A stretch of 64,000 bases of DNA from Streptomyces sp. NBC_01353 (GTDB taxonomy: Bacteria; Actinomycetota; Actinomycetes; Streptomycetales; Streptomycetaceae), in assembly GCF_036237275.1 (NCBI RefSeq), contig NZ_CP108352.1, forward strand, positions 1,612,001-1,676,000. Direction: 5' to 3'. Both the position numbers and the translations under genes were made by a program. Every line of letters begins with the position of its first letter. The stretch's first letter is position 1. Below the pieces are notes generated by a model. That model saw nothing but the letters and a program-made list of their open reading frames with translations. It searched no databases and was not told the DNA's origin. Below are positions 37,282-46,131 of the stretch, one piece after another.

Positions 37282-38328
37282 TCAGCTGAAGCCGGTGGGC
37301 AGGTACTCGTCGACGTTCTCCTTGGTCACGACGGCCGAGTAGAGGGTGATGGAGGCCGGGATCTCCAGCTCGGCCATGCCGCCGACGCCCTTCTTCTGAC
37401 CGAGGGCGCGGGCCAGGTCGATGGCGGAGGCGGCCATGGTCGGCGGGTAGAGGACGGTGGCCTTGAGGACGCTGTTGTCGGCCTTGATGGCGTCCATGGC
37501 GGACTTGGCACCGGCGCCGCCGACCATCAGGAAGTCCTTGCGGCCGGCCTGGGCGATGGCGCGCAGCGCTCCCACACCCTGGTCGTCGTCGTGGTTCCAC
37601 AGGGCGTCGAACTTCGGCTGGGCCTGGAGGAGTTGGGCCATCTTGGCCTGGCCGGACTCGACGGTGAAGTCGGCGGCCTGGCGGGCCACCTTGCGGATGT
37701 TGGGGTAGTTCTTGAGGGCGTCGTCGAAGCCCTGGGTGCGCTGCTTGGTCAGCTCCAGGCTGTCCATGCCGGCGAGCTCGATGACCGTGGCGTTCGGCTT
37801 GTCCTTGAGCTGCTCGCCGATGTAGCGGCCGGCGTTGAGGCCCATGCCGTAGTTGTCGCCGCCGATCCAGCAGCGGTAGGCCTGCGGGGAGGCGAAGATG
37901 CGGTCCAGGTTGATGACGGGGATGCCGGCCTTCATCGCCTGGAGGCCGACCTGGGTGAGCGCCTTGCCGTCGGCGGGCAGGATGACCAGGACGTCGACCT
38001 TCTTGTTGATGAGGGTCTGGATCTGGCCGATCTGGATCGCGGTGTCGTTGGAGCCCTCGGTGATCTCCAGGGTGACCTCGGAGTACTTCTTCGCGCGCTC
38101 CTTGGCGTTCTGGTTGATGGCGTTGAGCCAGCCGTGGTCGGCCTGGGGGCCGGCGAAGCCGATGGTGACGGGGGTGCCGGGCTTGTCGTCGGCGGCCGGG
38201 ACGTTGCTCGCGGCCGGGGCTGTGTTCCCTGCGTTCCTGGGCTCGTTGCTGGTGCAGGCGGTGAGCAGCGCTCCGGCGGAGACGGCCGCGGTGCCGAACA
38301 GCAGTCCTCTGCGGCTGGTTTCTGGCAT
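37282..38328 (-). CDS. Sugar ABC transporter substrate-binding lipoprotein (ribose type)
   Basis: 348 residues. Lipoprotein signal: SRRGLLFGTAAVSAGALLTAC with the lipobox LTAC (Cys about 24), and arginines that may allow Tat export. The body is a periplasmic-binding fold type I: IGFAGPQADHGW, DVLVILPADGK, GIPVINLDR, WNHDDDQGVGAL. Its ligand is a sugar or polyol; the family includes ribose, xylose and inositol binders. It is the third gene of the transporter operon, 56 bases after the permease. Confidence 0.88.
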   Translation of the reverse strand: MPETSRRGLLFGTAAVSAGALLTACTSNEPRNAGNTAPAASNVPAADDKPGTPVTIGFAGPQADHGWLNAINQNAKERAKKYSEVTLEITEGSNDTAIQIGQIQTLINKKVDVLVILPADGKALTQVGLQAMKAGIPVINLDRIFASPQAYRCWIGGDNYGMGLNAGRYIGEQLKDKPNATVIELAGMDSLELTKQRTQGFDDALKNYPNIRKVARQAADFTVESGQAKMAQLLQAQPKFDALWNHDDDQGVGALRAIAQAGRKDFLMVGGAGAKSAMDAIKADNSVLKATVLYPPTMAASAIDLARALGQKKGVGGMAELEIPASITLYSAVVTKENVDEYLPTGFS

Positions 38329-38384
38329 GGCGATGGATCCCTTCGGGGGTGAGGGAGATGCGGGGGCGTTACGGGGGTAGGGGG

Positions 38385-39392
38385 TCAGGCCTCGCCGTGG
38401 CGGGCGGTGCGGCGCTGGACCAGGACGGCGGCGACGATGATCGCGCCCTTGGCGATCTGCTGGACATCGCTCTGCAGATTGTTGAGCGCGAAGATGTTGG
38501 TGATCGTGGTGAAGACCAGGACGCCGAGGACGGAGCCGACGATGGTGCCGCGGCCGCCGGAGAGCAGGGTTCCGCCGATGATCGCGGCGGCGATGGCGTC
38601 GAGTTCGTACAGGTTGCCGTTGGTGTTCTGGCCGGAGCCGGACAGGATGATCAGCAGGAAGGCCGCGATGCCGCAGCACAGCCCGGAGAGCAGATAGAGG
38701 TAGAGGCGCTGTCGGCGTACGTCGATGCCGGCGAGGCGGGCGGCTTCCGCGTTGCCGCCGACGGCGACCGTGCGACGGCCGAAGGTGGTCCGGTTGAGGA
38801 TCAGCCAGCCCACGACGGTGACGGCCGCGAAGACGAGGACCAGCGGCGGGACACCCAGGATGTAGGCGTCGGGGATGCCGAGGTCGAGCACGGATTCGAC
38901 GGTGACGATCTGGGTCCTGCCGTCGGTGATCTGGAGGGCGAGTCCGCGGGCCGAGGCGAGCATGGCGAGGGTCGCGATGAACGGCACCATTCCGCCGTAC
39001 GCGATGAGCAGCCCGTTCACCAGTCCGCAGCCGAGACCGACGACGACGGCCGTGAAGAGGATCCCGGCGAAGCCGTACTCCTGGGTGGCGAGCGTCGTCG
39101 CCCAGACGGAGGCGAGGGCGACGATCGCACCGACGGAGAGGTCGATGCCGCCGCTGGTGATGACGAAGGTCATGCCGACGGTGACGACGCCGATGACGGA
39201 GGCCTGGGTGAGGACGAGTTGGAGGTTGGAGGTGGCGAGAAACTCGTCGGGCTTGGTGAAGCCGCCGACCGCGATCAGGACGGCGAGCACCCCGAGCAGG
39301 GAGAGGTTGCGGACATCGGCCTTCAGCCCGAGCGAGCGCCAACCACCCCCTTGCGCAGGCGCCTTGGTGCTCTTGGCGGTGGACAGCGTCAT
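38385..39392 (-). CDS. Sugar ABC transporter permease (ribose type)
   Basis: 335 residues with eight to ten membrane segments and the BPD_transp_2 pattern: VGMTFVITSGGIDLSVGAIVAL near residue 75 and GGTLLSGGRGTIVGS near the C-terminus, where the cytoplasmic loop meets the ATPase. Its start overlaps the ATPase stop by four bases (ATGA), showing coupling. Imports a monosaccharide or polyol with the neighbouring ATPase and binding protein. Confidence 0.9.
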   Translation of the reverse strand: MTLSTAKSTKAPAQGGGWRSLGLKADVRNLSLLGVLAVLIAVGGFTKPDEFLATSNLQLVLTQASVIGVVTVGMTFVITSGGIDLSVGAIVALASVWATTLATQEYGFAGILFTAVVVGLGCGLVNGLLIAYGGMVPFIATLAMLASARGLALQITDGRTQIVTVESVLDLGIPDAYILGVPPLVLVFAAVTVVGWLILNRTTFGRRTVAVGGNAEAARLAGIDVRRQRLYLYLLSGLCCGIAAFLLIILSGSGQNTNGNLYELDAIAAAIIGGTLLSGGRGTIVGSVLGVLVFTTITNIFALNNLQSDVQQIAKGAIIVAAVLVQRRTARHGEA

Positions 39393-40924
39393 GACGTGGG
39401 GCTCCCTTCCATCACGAGGTCGAGTACGCGGTGTTCGTCGAGCTCACGGGCGGGTGCCGTGTGGACGACACGGCCCTCCTTGAGCACCAGGACACGGTCG
39501 GCGAGGCCCAGGACCTCGGGCACCTCGCTCGACACGAGAAGGACGGCGAGTCCGTCGTCGGCGAGGCGGCGGATGACGGCGTAGAGCTCGGCGCGGGCTC
39601 CGACGTCGACGCCCCGGGTCGGCTCGTCGAGCAGCAGGACGCGACAGCCGCGCAGCAGCCACCGTGCGAGGACGGCCTTCTGCTGGTTTCCGCCGGAGAG
39701 GGTACGGATCCGGGCGTCGGGGTTGTCGGGTCGCAGCGAGAGCTCCCGGGTGGCCGTCCGGGCGGCTTCGCGTTCGGCGTCACGGTCGATCCAGCCGGCG
39801 CGCGAGAAGCGGGCGAGCGTGGAGACCGACACATTGCGGGTGACGGACTCCAGCATCAGCAGCCCCTGGGCCTTGCGCTCCTCGGGAGCGAGGCCGAGGC
39901 CCGCGCGGACGGCGTCGCGGACGCTGCCGGGGCGCAGGGTGCGGCCGTCGACGACGACCCGTCCGGCGGTGGCCTTCCGGGCGCCGTAGATCGTCTCCAG
40001 GATCTCGGAGCGGCCCGATCCCACGAGTCCGGCGAGGCCGACGATCTCGCCGGGCCGCAGTTCGAGGTCGACGGGGTCGAACTCGCCTGCCCTGGCGAGC
40101 CCGTGGACCTGGAGGACGGGTGCGGCGGCCGGGGGTTCGGCGGGGCGGGGCGGGAAGACGTACTCGACATTCCGACCGGTCATCATGGCAACGATGTCTC
40201 GGGTGGGTGTGGAGGCTGCGGGCAGCCCACCGGCCACGGCACGGCCGTCCTTGAGGACGGTGACCCGGTCGCCGATGCGGCGGATCTCCTCCAGGCGGTG
40301 GGAGATGTAGACGACCGCGACGCCCGCCGCGGTGAGGTCGGCGACGATACGGAACAGGTTGTCGACCTCGTCGGGGTCGAGGGCGGCCGACGGTTCGTCC
40401 ATCACGATGAGGCGGACGTCGTGGGAGAGGGCGCGGGCCATCGAGACGATCTGCTGCTGGGCTGCGGAGAGGTCACCGACGAGGCGGGCCGGGTCGATCT
40501 CCGGATGACCCAGCCGCTTGAGAAGCGCGGCCGTGGCCGTCCTGGCTTCGCGCCCGCGGACGACGAATCCGGCGGTGGTGGGTTCGTGGCCGAGGTGGAC
40601 GTTCTCGGCGACGGACAGCCCTTCGACGAGGTCGAGTTCCTGGTAGATGGTGGCGATGCCGAGCCGCATGGCGGCGATCGGGGAGCGGAGCTGGACGGGT
40701 GCGCCGCGCCAGGTGATCCGGCCGCCGTCGGGTTGGTGGGCACCGGCGAGGACCTTGATGAGGGTGGACTTGCCGGCGCCGTTCTGGCCGAGGAGGCAGT
40801 GGACCTCGCCGGGCGCGACCTCGAGGTCGACGCCGTCGAGGGCGCGGACGCCGGGGAACGACTTGGTGATGGCGGACATGGTGAGCAGGGGTGTTTCAAG
40901 GCGTGCCGACGGTGGCGATGGCAT
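39389..40924 (-). CDS. Sugar ABC transporter ATP-binding protein, tandem domain (ribose type)
   Basis: 511 residues with two ABC domains. First domain: Walker A GQNGAGKST, signature LSAAQQQ, Walker B VRLIVMDEP. Second domain, as in RbsA/MglA: a degenerate Walker A (GLVGSGRSE), signature LSGGNQQKAVLARWL and Walker B VLLLDEPTRGVDVG. The first signature LSAAQQQ is the usual RbsA form. The start at 40924 (MPSPPSAR) has GAGGGG about eight bases upstream. It begins the transporter operon. Confidence 0.9.
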   Translation of the reverse strand: MPSPPSARLETPLLTMSAITKSFPGVRALDGVDLEVAPGEVHCLLGQNGAGKSTLIKVLAGAHQPDGGRITWRGAPVQLRSPIAAMRLGIATIYQELDLVEGLSVAENVHLGHEPTTAGFVVRGREARTATAALLKRLGHPEIDPARLVGDLSAAQQQIVSMARALSHDVRLIVMDEPSAALDPDEVDNLFRIVADLTAAGVAVVYISHRLEEIRRIGDRVTVLKDGRAVAGGLPAASTPTRDIVAMMTGRNVEYVFPPRPAEPPAAAPVLQVHGLARAGEFDPVDLELRPGEIVGLAGLVGSGRSEILETIYGARKATAGRVVVDGRTLRPGSVRDAVRAGLGLAPEERKAQGLLMLESVTRNVSVSTLARFSRAGWIDRDAEREAARTATRELSLRPDNPDARIRTLSGGNQQKAVLARWLLRGCRVLLLDEPTRGVDVGARAELYAVIRRLADDGLAVLLVSSEVPEVLGLADRVLVLKEGRVVHTAPARELDEHRVLDLVMEGSPTS

Positions 40925-41020
40925 GGGTGATCCCCTCGGCGGGTGCGGGTGGCGCCTGAGCGAGTGGGTGCTGAGGTGGTTCCGGCGGAGTGCGGGCCGG
41001 TGGCTGGTGTGTGCCCACCC

Positions 41021-41052
41021 GTTCCTCCCCTGGGGGACCCCCAGGGGAACGA
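41021..41052. repeat. Long hairpin between the ROK regulator and the ABC operon
   Basis: CGTTC-(CTC)-CCCTGGGGG pairs with CCCCCAGGGGAACG, a 14-bp stem with a 3-base bulge, flanked by TGTGCCCACC and GTGTCGACACACC. The flanks resemble dispersed Streptomyces intergenic repeats. It could terminate the ROK transcript before the transporter genes. Confidence 0.6.
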
Positions 41053-41079
41053 GTGTCGACACACCACCCGCAGGCGGGG

Positions 41080-42270
41080 TTACGCCGGGGAGAAGAGGTG
41101 GTCGCTGATGAGGCGGGCCGCGCCGATGACTCCGGCTGCCGGGCCCAACTCGCCGAGCACGATGGGGAGGTTGCCGGTGGCCAGCGGCAGGGACTGCCGG
41201 TAGACCTGGGTGCGGACACTGGCAAGGAGGTTGTGACCGAGGCCGGTGACTCCGCCGCCGATCACCACCAGACCGGGATTGAAGAAGCTGACGAGTCCGG
41301 CGATGACCTGCCCGACCCGGTTGCCGCCCTCACGGATGAGGGCGAGTGCGGTGGCGTCGCCCGCGGCGGCCGCGGCGGCGACGTCGATCGCCGTGAGCCG
41401 GCCGGCCGCCGCGAGGCGTCCGGCGAGCTCGTCCGATCTGCCCGCGCGCGCCGCGTCCTCGGCGTCGCGGGCCAGGGCGGCGCCGCTGAAGTGGGCTTCC
41501 AGGCAGCCCTTGTTGCCGCACGCGCAGGCGCGGCCGTCCGGTTCGACCTGGATGTGCCCGATGTCGCCTGCGCTGCCCGTCGTACCGCGGTAGACGTCAC
41601 CGCCGACGACGATGCCGCAGCCGATGCCCGTACCGATCTTGACGCAGAGGAAGTCCCCGACCGAGCGGGCGACGCCCGCGTGCTGCTCCCCCATGGCCAT
41701 CAGGTTCACGTCGTTGTCGACCATGACCGGGCAGCCGAGTTCCTGGCTGAGCGCCTCCCGTACGGGGAAGCCGTCCCAGCCGGGCATGATCGGGGGTGCG
41801 ACCGGGATGCCCTCGGGGAAGCGGACCGGGCCGGGGACGCCGATGCCGGCTCCGTCGAAGCCTTCGGCGAGCCCGGAGGCCCGCAGTTTGGCCGCCATCG
41901 ACAGTGCCTGCTCGAAGACGGCGACGGGACCTTCACGGACGTCCATCGGGTGGTTGAGATGCCCGAGCACCTCCAACTCGGCGTTGGTGACGGCCACATC
42001 GATGGACGTGGCGCCGATGTCGATGCCGAGGAAGCGGAGTTCGGGGGCGAGCCTGATGTTGTGCGAACGGCGTCCGCCGCGGGAGGCGGCGAGGCCGTCC
42101 GCGACGACGAGACCGGTCTCCAGGAGCCGGTCGACCTCGACGGCGAGCTTGGAGCGGGAGAGGTCGATCTGATCGCCCAGCTGGGCACGGGAGTTGGGTC
42201 CTCCGTCGCGCAACAGCCGGAGCAGACGCGCCTGGTGCGCGTTGGCAGGTCGTGCCGTCATGCGTCTCAC
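41080..42270 (-). CDS. ROK-family transcriptional regulator
   Basis: 396 residues from the GTG at 42270, which has GGAGG five bases upstream; the ATG at 42261 is an alternative. N-terminal winged helix-turn-helix (QARLLRLLRDGG, RAQLGDQIDLSRSKLAVEV, about residues 15-60) is followed by a ROK sugar-kinase-like domain: FLGIDIGATSIDVAV, GIGVPGPV, the zinc site CACGNKGCLEAH and VVIGGGV. Because the kinase core looks intact, sugar binding is likely. It sits directly before the ABC operon and probably represses it, releasing on binding the imported sugar. Confidence 0.88.
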   Translation of the reverse strand: MRRMTARPANAHQARLLRLLRDGGPNSRAQLGDQIDLSRSKLAVEVDRLLETGLVVADGLAASRGGRRSHNIRLAPELRFLGIDIGATSIDVAVTNAELEVLGHLNHPMDVREGPVAVFEQALSMAAKLRASGLAEGFDGAGIGVPGPVRFPEGIPVAPPIMPGWDGFPVREALSQELGCPVMVDNDVNLMAMGEQHAGVARSVGDFLCVKIGTGIGCGIVVGGDVYRGTTGSAGDIGHIQVEPDGRACACGNKGCLEAHFSGAALARDAEDAARAGRSDELAGRLAAAGRLTAIDVAAAAAAGDATALALIREGGNRVGQVIAGLVSFFNPGLVVIGGGVTGLGHNLLASVRTQVYRQSLPLATGNLPIVLGELGPAAGVIGAARLISDHLFSPA

Positions 42271-42430
42271 GCGCCCCTCCCCTGGTGCCGTGTGGCGGGC
42301 TCTCCGTCGTGCTTTCGAGGGGAACGTAGCAGCGGTGTCCCGGGGTGGGAAGAAGTCGCGCAGGAATCCGAGCAGACTTTTTCCTGAACGAGGACAAAGC
42401 CGGGGTAGGGCTGCGGAGCGGGGGCGCCGG

Positions 42431-43093
42431 TCAGCGCACGGCGACCAGTCGGGCGGAGACGACGACGTTGCCTTCGTACCCCTGCCGCTTCGAGAAGGCT
42501 CCCCCACAGGTGATGACGCGCAGCTCGGGCAGAGCGCCTGCCTTGTAGACCCGCTCGGCCGGGAAACCCTCCTTCGGGACGACCTCGACGCCGTATACGG
42601 AGAAGACCGCCGTCCGGCCGTCCTTGCGGGGAATCTCGATGCGGTGGCCCTTGCTCAGCGCGCCGAGGTCGTAGAAGACGGCCCGCCCGTCCGGAGTGTC
42701 GACATGGCCGACGACGACGGCCGTACCTCGCTCGCCCGGGGTGACGGCGCCGGTGTACCAGCCGGCGACGTTCTTCTCGTACGCGGGCGGGGTGTCGATC
42801 CATCCCTCGGCGTCGCGGCCGACGTCCGTGACCGGGGCGTCGACGCGGACGAATGGGATGCGGACGCGTACGGGGCGGGAGGCGGGCAGTGGATCGGGGG
42901 CGGTTGCGTGGCCCGGGGCGACGGCGGCGCTCGAACGGTCCGGTGCCGCGGCGGCGACCGGCTGCGGGGGGCCTCCGGCCCGCCATTCCTCCGTGCCGCC
43001 CCGAACGAGATGGATCCCCACCAGCAGGACGACGACCACGACGCCCCACGCGTTGCGCCTGGACGATCCGTTCGACCCGCTCGACCCCTGCAC
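42431..43093 (-). CDS. Class F sortase
   Basis: 220 residues from a GTG at 43093. One N-terminal membrane segment (WGVVVVVLLVGIHLV) makes it a membrane-anchored extracytoplasmic enzyme. The sortase barrel has VRVRIPFVRVDAP, the catalytic His in VVVGHVDTPDG and the catalytic Cys in VITCGGAF. Class F sortases are typical of Actinobacteria and have poorly known substrates. The neighbouring repeat-rich exported protein, in the same direction 95 bases upstream, is the likely partner, although it has no LPxTG-type motif that I can see. Confidence 0.85.
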   Translation of the reverse strand: MQGSSGSNGSSRRNAWGVVVVVLLVGIHLVRGGTEEWRAGGPPQPVAAAAPDRSSAAVAPGHATAPDPLPASRPVRVRIPFVRVDAPVTDVGRDAEGWIDTPPAYEKNVAGWYTGAVTPGERGTAVVVGHVDTPDGRAVFYDLGALSKGHRIEIPRKDGRTAVFSVYGVEVVPKEGFPAERVYKAGALPELRVITCGGAFSKRQGYEGNVVVSARLVAVR

Positions 43094-43188
43094 GATCCGC
43101 TCTCTTCGTGTACCCGGTGGCGCCCCTCCGCCCCGGACCTCGTCATCCCGGGGCGGAGGAGCCGTATGGGCCCCTTCGATCCCCGCCG

Positions 43189-43917
43189 TCAGTTGCGGCA
43201 GTCGGTGCGGCGGCGACGCATCAGCAGCACCCCGGCGCCGCCGAGCGCGCCCGCGATGAGAGCCGTGCCGGCGACCACCTCGGTGGTGCCGATCTCTCCG
43301 GCGCCGCCGCCGAAGCCTGCCTTGACGCCCTTCTGCGCGCCGGTGTCGTGGGCGCCCGTTTCGTGGGCGCCGGTTTCGTGGGCGCCCGTTTCGTGGGCGC
43401 CCGTTTCGTGGGCGCCCGTTTCGTGGGCGCCCGTTTCGTGGGCGCCCGTTTCGTGGGCGCCCGTTTCGTGGGCGCCCGTTCCGTCGCCGCCCGTTCCGTC
43501 GCCGCCCGTGGACTGACCGATTGTGGACTGACCGATTGTGGAGTTGTCGCCCGCGGCGTGGTCCGTGGATCCTCCGGCGATGCTGAGGCGGGCGGTGCCC
43601 TTCTCGCCCTTGCAGTCGAAGGTCACCTGGTACTCCGCGCCGACCTTGGCCTCGACGTCGATGGTGGCGGTGCCCGCTCTGCCCTCGTCGAGGGTGACGG
43701 TGTCGAAGACACCGGACGAGACGGTGACGGACGGGACCTCGCAGCTGTCGGACCTCAGTGTGACCGTGCCGCCGGGAGCGACCGTCGAGGGCGAGACGGA
43801 GAAGCCGAACGACGTGATGTTGCTTCCGGAGCCGTCGTCGGCCAGGGCCGCCGGCGTGGCGAGGGCGACGGCGGCGGTGGCGAGCAGGGCCGCGGAAGCG
43901 ACACGTAGCGCGCACAT
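43189..43917 (-). CDS. Exported, repeat-rich surface protein with C-terminal membrane anchor
   Basis: 242 residues from the ATG at 43917 (GGAGG six bases upstream). A signal peptide ends about residue 27 (LATPAALADD). A beta-rich N-terminal domain follows (about 30-120). Then come nine tandem AHxTG pentapeptides, preceded by two GDGTG units. The C-terminus has EVVAGTALIAGALGGAGVLL and an RRRR tail, like a cell-wall-sorting anchor, but there is no LPxTG or LAxTG before it. A stalk-like protein displayed beside a class F sortase is the best reading. The repeat number probably varies between strains. Confidence 0.75.
   Translation of the reverse strand: MCALRVASAALLATAAVALATPAALADDGSGSNITSFGFSVSPSTVAPGGTVTLRSDSCEVPSVTVSSGVFDTVTLDEGRAGTATIDVEAKVGAEYQVTFDCKGEKGTARLSIAGGSTDHAAGDNSTIGQSTIGQSTGGDGTGGDGTGAHETGAHETGAHETGAHETGAHETGAHETGAHETGAHETGAHDTGAQKGVKAGFGGGAGEIGTTEVVAGTALIAGALGGAGVLLMRRRRTDCRN
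43339..43503. repeat. Eleven 15-bp tandem repeats coding for AHxTG/GDGTG pentapeptides
   Basis: Unit GCCCGTTTCGTGGGC, nine copies from 43339 to 43473 (first and third with small changes), then two copies of GCCCGTTCCGTCGCC to 43503. On the minus strand it codes for the repeats of the surface protein. All are in frame and multiples of 15. Confidence 0.9.
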
Positions 43918-44122
43918 GACGATCCTCCAGATCACGCGAGGGGCGGGCGCGGACGGTTTCCGCGTACGGCCGGAAATGTCCCTCGACGCGATCGAAGCTA
44001 GGGCGGCCCAGGCCGCTTCGCCACCGGGCTCCGCCGAACGGGGAACGGGAACGGCGCGCCACGGAGGCGCCGGCGTCACCCGACCGGCGGCCCGCGGCGG
44101 GCAACCGGCCCGCTCGATCCCG

Positions 44123-44800
44123 TCAGCCCTGGCTGTGTTCGCGGTAGGTGGCGCGGGTGTGTTCCGTGTGGGCGCGCATGATCGTGGTCGCGCGGGCCTC
44201 GTCGCGGGCCGCGATCGCGTCGATCAGTTCCCGGTGTTCCTTCCAGGACTGCTTGCCGCGCTGCCGGGCGACCGGCGTGTAGTACCAGCGGACCCGGCGG
44301 TCGACCTGGCCCGCCAGCTCGGAGAGGACGAGGTTTCCGGCCAGTTCCATCACCTTGGCGTGGAAGGCCGCGTTGGTCGCGACGGCGAGATCGACGTCGT
44401 CGTCCGCGACCGCCTGCTCGCCCCGCGCGCACAGCTCCTCCAGCGCGGCGATCCCGGCCGAGCCGGAGTTCGCGGCGGCGAGCCGGGCCGCCTCGGCCTC
44501 CAGGAGCGTACGGACGGAGAGGAGCTGGTCGGCCTCCTCGTCGGTCGGGTCGTGGACGAAGGCCCCCTGCGCCGGCCGCAGGTCCACCCAGCCCTCGGTG
44601 TTCAGCCGCTGGAGCGCCTCGCGCACCGGCTGCCGGGAGACACCGAGGTGTCCGGCGAGTTCGCTCTCGACCAGGTGCTGACCGGGACGCAGGGCGCGGG
44701 TGGTGATCAGTTCGAGCAGCGCTTCGTAGACCCGGTCGCGCAGCGGCCCGGGCCGCTCCAGCCTGGGCACGGCTCCTTGCGGCAGTCCTGCGGACAACAT
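44123..44800 (-). CDS. GntR-family (FCD/FadR-type) transcriptional regulator
   Basis: 225 residues. Winged helix-turn-helix at the N-terminus: RDRVYEALLELITTRALRPG and LGVSRQPVREALQRL (about residues 22-65). The C-terminal all-helical FCD ligand domain has a metal site pattern: Asp in VATNAAFHAKV, then histidines in WKEHRELIDAI and RAHTEHTRA. FCD regulators usually bind small organic acids, so oxalate, formate or a CoA ester is plausible. GAGGGGG precedes the ATG. A motif in its own promoter matches ones in front of panE and oxc, so it probably controls the whole oxalate system (inference). Confidence 0.88.
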   Translation of the reverse strand: MLSAGLPQGAVPRLERPGPLRDRVYEALLELITTRALRPGQHLVESELAGHLGVSRQPVREALQRLNTEGWVDLRPAQGAFVHDPTDEEADQLLSVRTLLEAEAARLAAANSGSAGIAALEELCARGEQAVADDDVDLAVATNAAFHAKVMELAGNLVLSELAGQVDRRVRWYYTPVARQRGKQSWKEHRELIDAIAARDEARATTIMRAHTEHTRATYREHSQG

Positions 44801-44847
44801 CGCGGCCCCCTCGATTCGCCGTGAGCGATCAACGCGGATTGGCTATC

Positions 44848-44860
44848 GTCTACAGTCTAC
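44848..44860. promoter_or_regulatory. Candidate GntR operator upstream of gntR
   Basis: GTCTACAGTCTAC, within TCGTCTACAG (TNGTNNACNG pattern). It sits about 50 bases before the gntR start and suggests autoregulation. The GTCTACAGT core is found as the reverse complement at 46053-46061. Confidence 0.5.
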
Positions 44861-44921
44861 CGGCGCCAATGTCCAGCCATGCGGCCCGTCGCGATCTCGG
44901 CCGAAACGCTCCCACGTCCGG

Positions 44922-45869
44922 CTACGGCACCCTCACGATTTGCCCCGCGTACGAGAGGTTGCCGCCGAAGCCGAAGAGCAGGGTCGGCGCCCCGGCGGGG
45001 AGTTCGCCCCGCTCGACCAGCTTCGCCAGCGCCAGCGGGATCGAGGCGGCCGAGGTGTTTCCGGAATCTACGACATCGCGGGCGACGACCGCGTTGACCG
45101 CGCCGATCTTCGCGGCGAGCGGCTCGATGATCCGCAGATTGGCCTGGTGCAGCACGACGCCGGCGAGGTCCTCCGGCGCGATACCCGATCGCTCGCAGAC
45201 CTGGCGGGCGAGGGCGGGCAGCCTCTGGGTGGCCCAGCGGTAGACGGACTGGCCCTCCTGCGCGAAGCGCGGCGGGCTGCCCTCGATCCGTACGGCGTTG
45301 CCCATCTCCGGGACCGAGCCCCACAGCACGGGACCGATGCAGGGCTCGTCGCCCTCCCCGACCGCCTCGACGACCGCCGCGCCCGCGCCGTCGCCGACGA
45401 GGACGCAGGTCGTGCGGTCGGTCCAGTCCGCCACCTCGGTCATCTTGTCCGCGCCGATGACCAGCGCACGCCGGGCGGCGCCCGCACGGATCGCGTGGTC
45501 GGCGGTGGCGAGCGCGTGGGTGAAGCCGGCGCAGACCACATTGAGGTCCATGGTGGCGGGCGAACCCATCCCGAGCCGGGCGGCGACGCGGGCCGCGGTG
45601 TTGGGCGAGCGGTCGATCGCCGTGGAGGTCGCGACGAGGACCAGGTCGATGTCGGCGGGGCCGAGCCCGGCGGCGGCGAGGGCCTTGCCCGCGGCGTGCG
45701 CGGCGAGTTCGTCGACCGGTTCGTCCGGGCCGGCCATGTGACGCGTCCTGATCCCGACCCGACTGCTGATCCATTCGTCGCTGGTGTCGACGAGTGCGGC
45801 CAGGTCGCCGTTGGTGAGTACCTTGGCGGGCTGGTAGTGCCCGAGCGCGGCGATACGAGTGCCCGTCAT
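44922..45869 (-). CDS. 3-oxoacyl-ACP synthase III (FabH)-like protein
   Basis: 315 residues from the ATG at 45869 (AAGGGGG eight bases upstream). KAS III fold: catalytic Cys in LNVVCAGFTHAL, His in VLHQANLRII and Asn in DSGNTSAASI, a complete triad. It condenses an acyl-CoA with malonyl-ACP in the family. Why it lies between the GntR gene and the panE-fdh operon is unclear; no acyl carrier protein or fatty-acid gene is nearby. It may be a paralogue that uses an unusual acyl-CoA. It precedes gntR on the minus strand and diverges from panE. Confidence 0.85.
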   Translation of the reverse strand: MTGTRIAALGHYQPAKVLTNGDLAALVDTSDEWISSRVGIRTRHMAGPDEPVDELAAHAAGKALAAAGLGPADIDLVLVATSTAIDRSPNTAARVAARLGMGSPATMDLNVVCAGFTHALATADHAIRAGAARRALVIGADKMTEVADWTDRTTCVLVGDGAGAAVVEAVGEGDEPCIGPVLWGSVPEMGNAVRIEGSPPRFAQEGQSVYRWATQRLPALARQVCERSGIAPEDLAGVVLHQANLRIIEPLAAKIGAVNAVVARDVVDSGNTSAASIPLALAKLVERGELPAGAPTLLFGFGGNLSYAGQIVRVP

Positions 45870-46131
45870 GCCCGGGACCCCCTTGGGTTCAATGTGGCGC
45901 GTGGTGAAGCGGAAGCAGGAACCACCCAGTCTTGCCAGCGACTGATCGGTAACCAGACACGTAAACCACCAAGATTCGCCCGTAGGTGTTGGGAGACCGT
46001 GACAACGGGGACAACGGGGCGTTCCGCGACCCCTTGTCGCGCCTCCTTCCATACTGTAGACAATATTTCGTCGACACAGTGAACTCCCGCCCGGTCCCTC
46101 GCGGTTCCCTCAACCGAACGGAGACCCGCAC
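45870..46131. other. Divergent promoter region between fabH-like and panE-like genes
   Basis: 262 bases without a gene. It holds the GntR-type site at 46051-46076 and must hold two promoters; no clear -35/-10 pair could be assigned. The panE ribosome site is GGAG, about eight bases before the GTG at 46132. Confidence 0.5.
46051..46076. promoter_or_regulatory. Candidate GntR operator upstream of panE-fdh
   Basis: ATACTGTAGACAAT (reverse strand TTGTCTACAG) is followed ten bases on by TTCGTCGACA. Both fit the TNGTNNACNG/C pattern seen in front of oxc and gntR. It is 56 to 81 bases upstream of the panE start. Confidence 0.55.

Noticed and set aside
43339-43503. Possible CRISPR array
   Set aside because: Units are 15 bp, directly adjacent with no unique spacers, and encode pentapeptides in frame.
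42853-43908. A plus-strand open frame over the sortase and the repeat protein
   Set aside because: It is the antisense of the 15-bp repeats, and its product has no meaning outside them; the minus-strand frames have signal peptide, membrane and sortase motifs.
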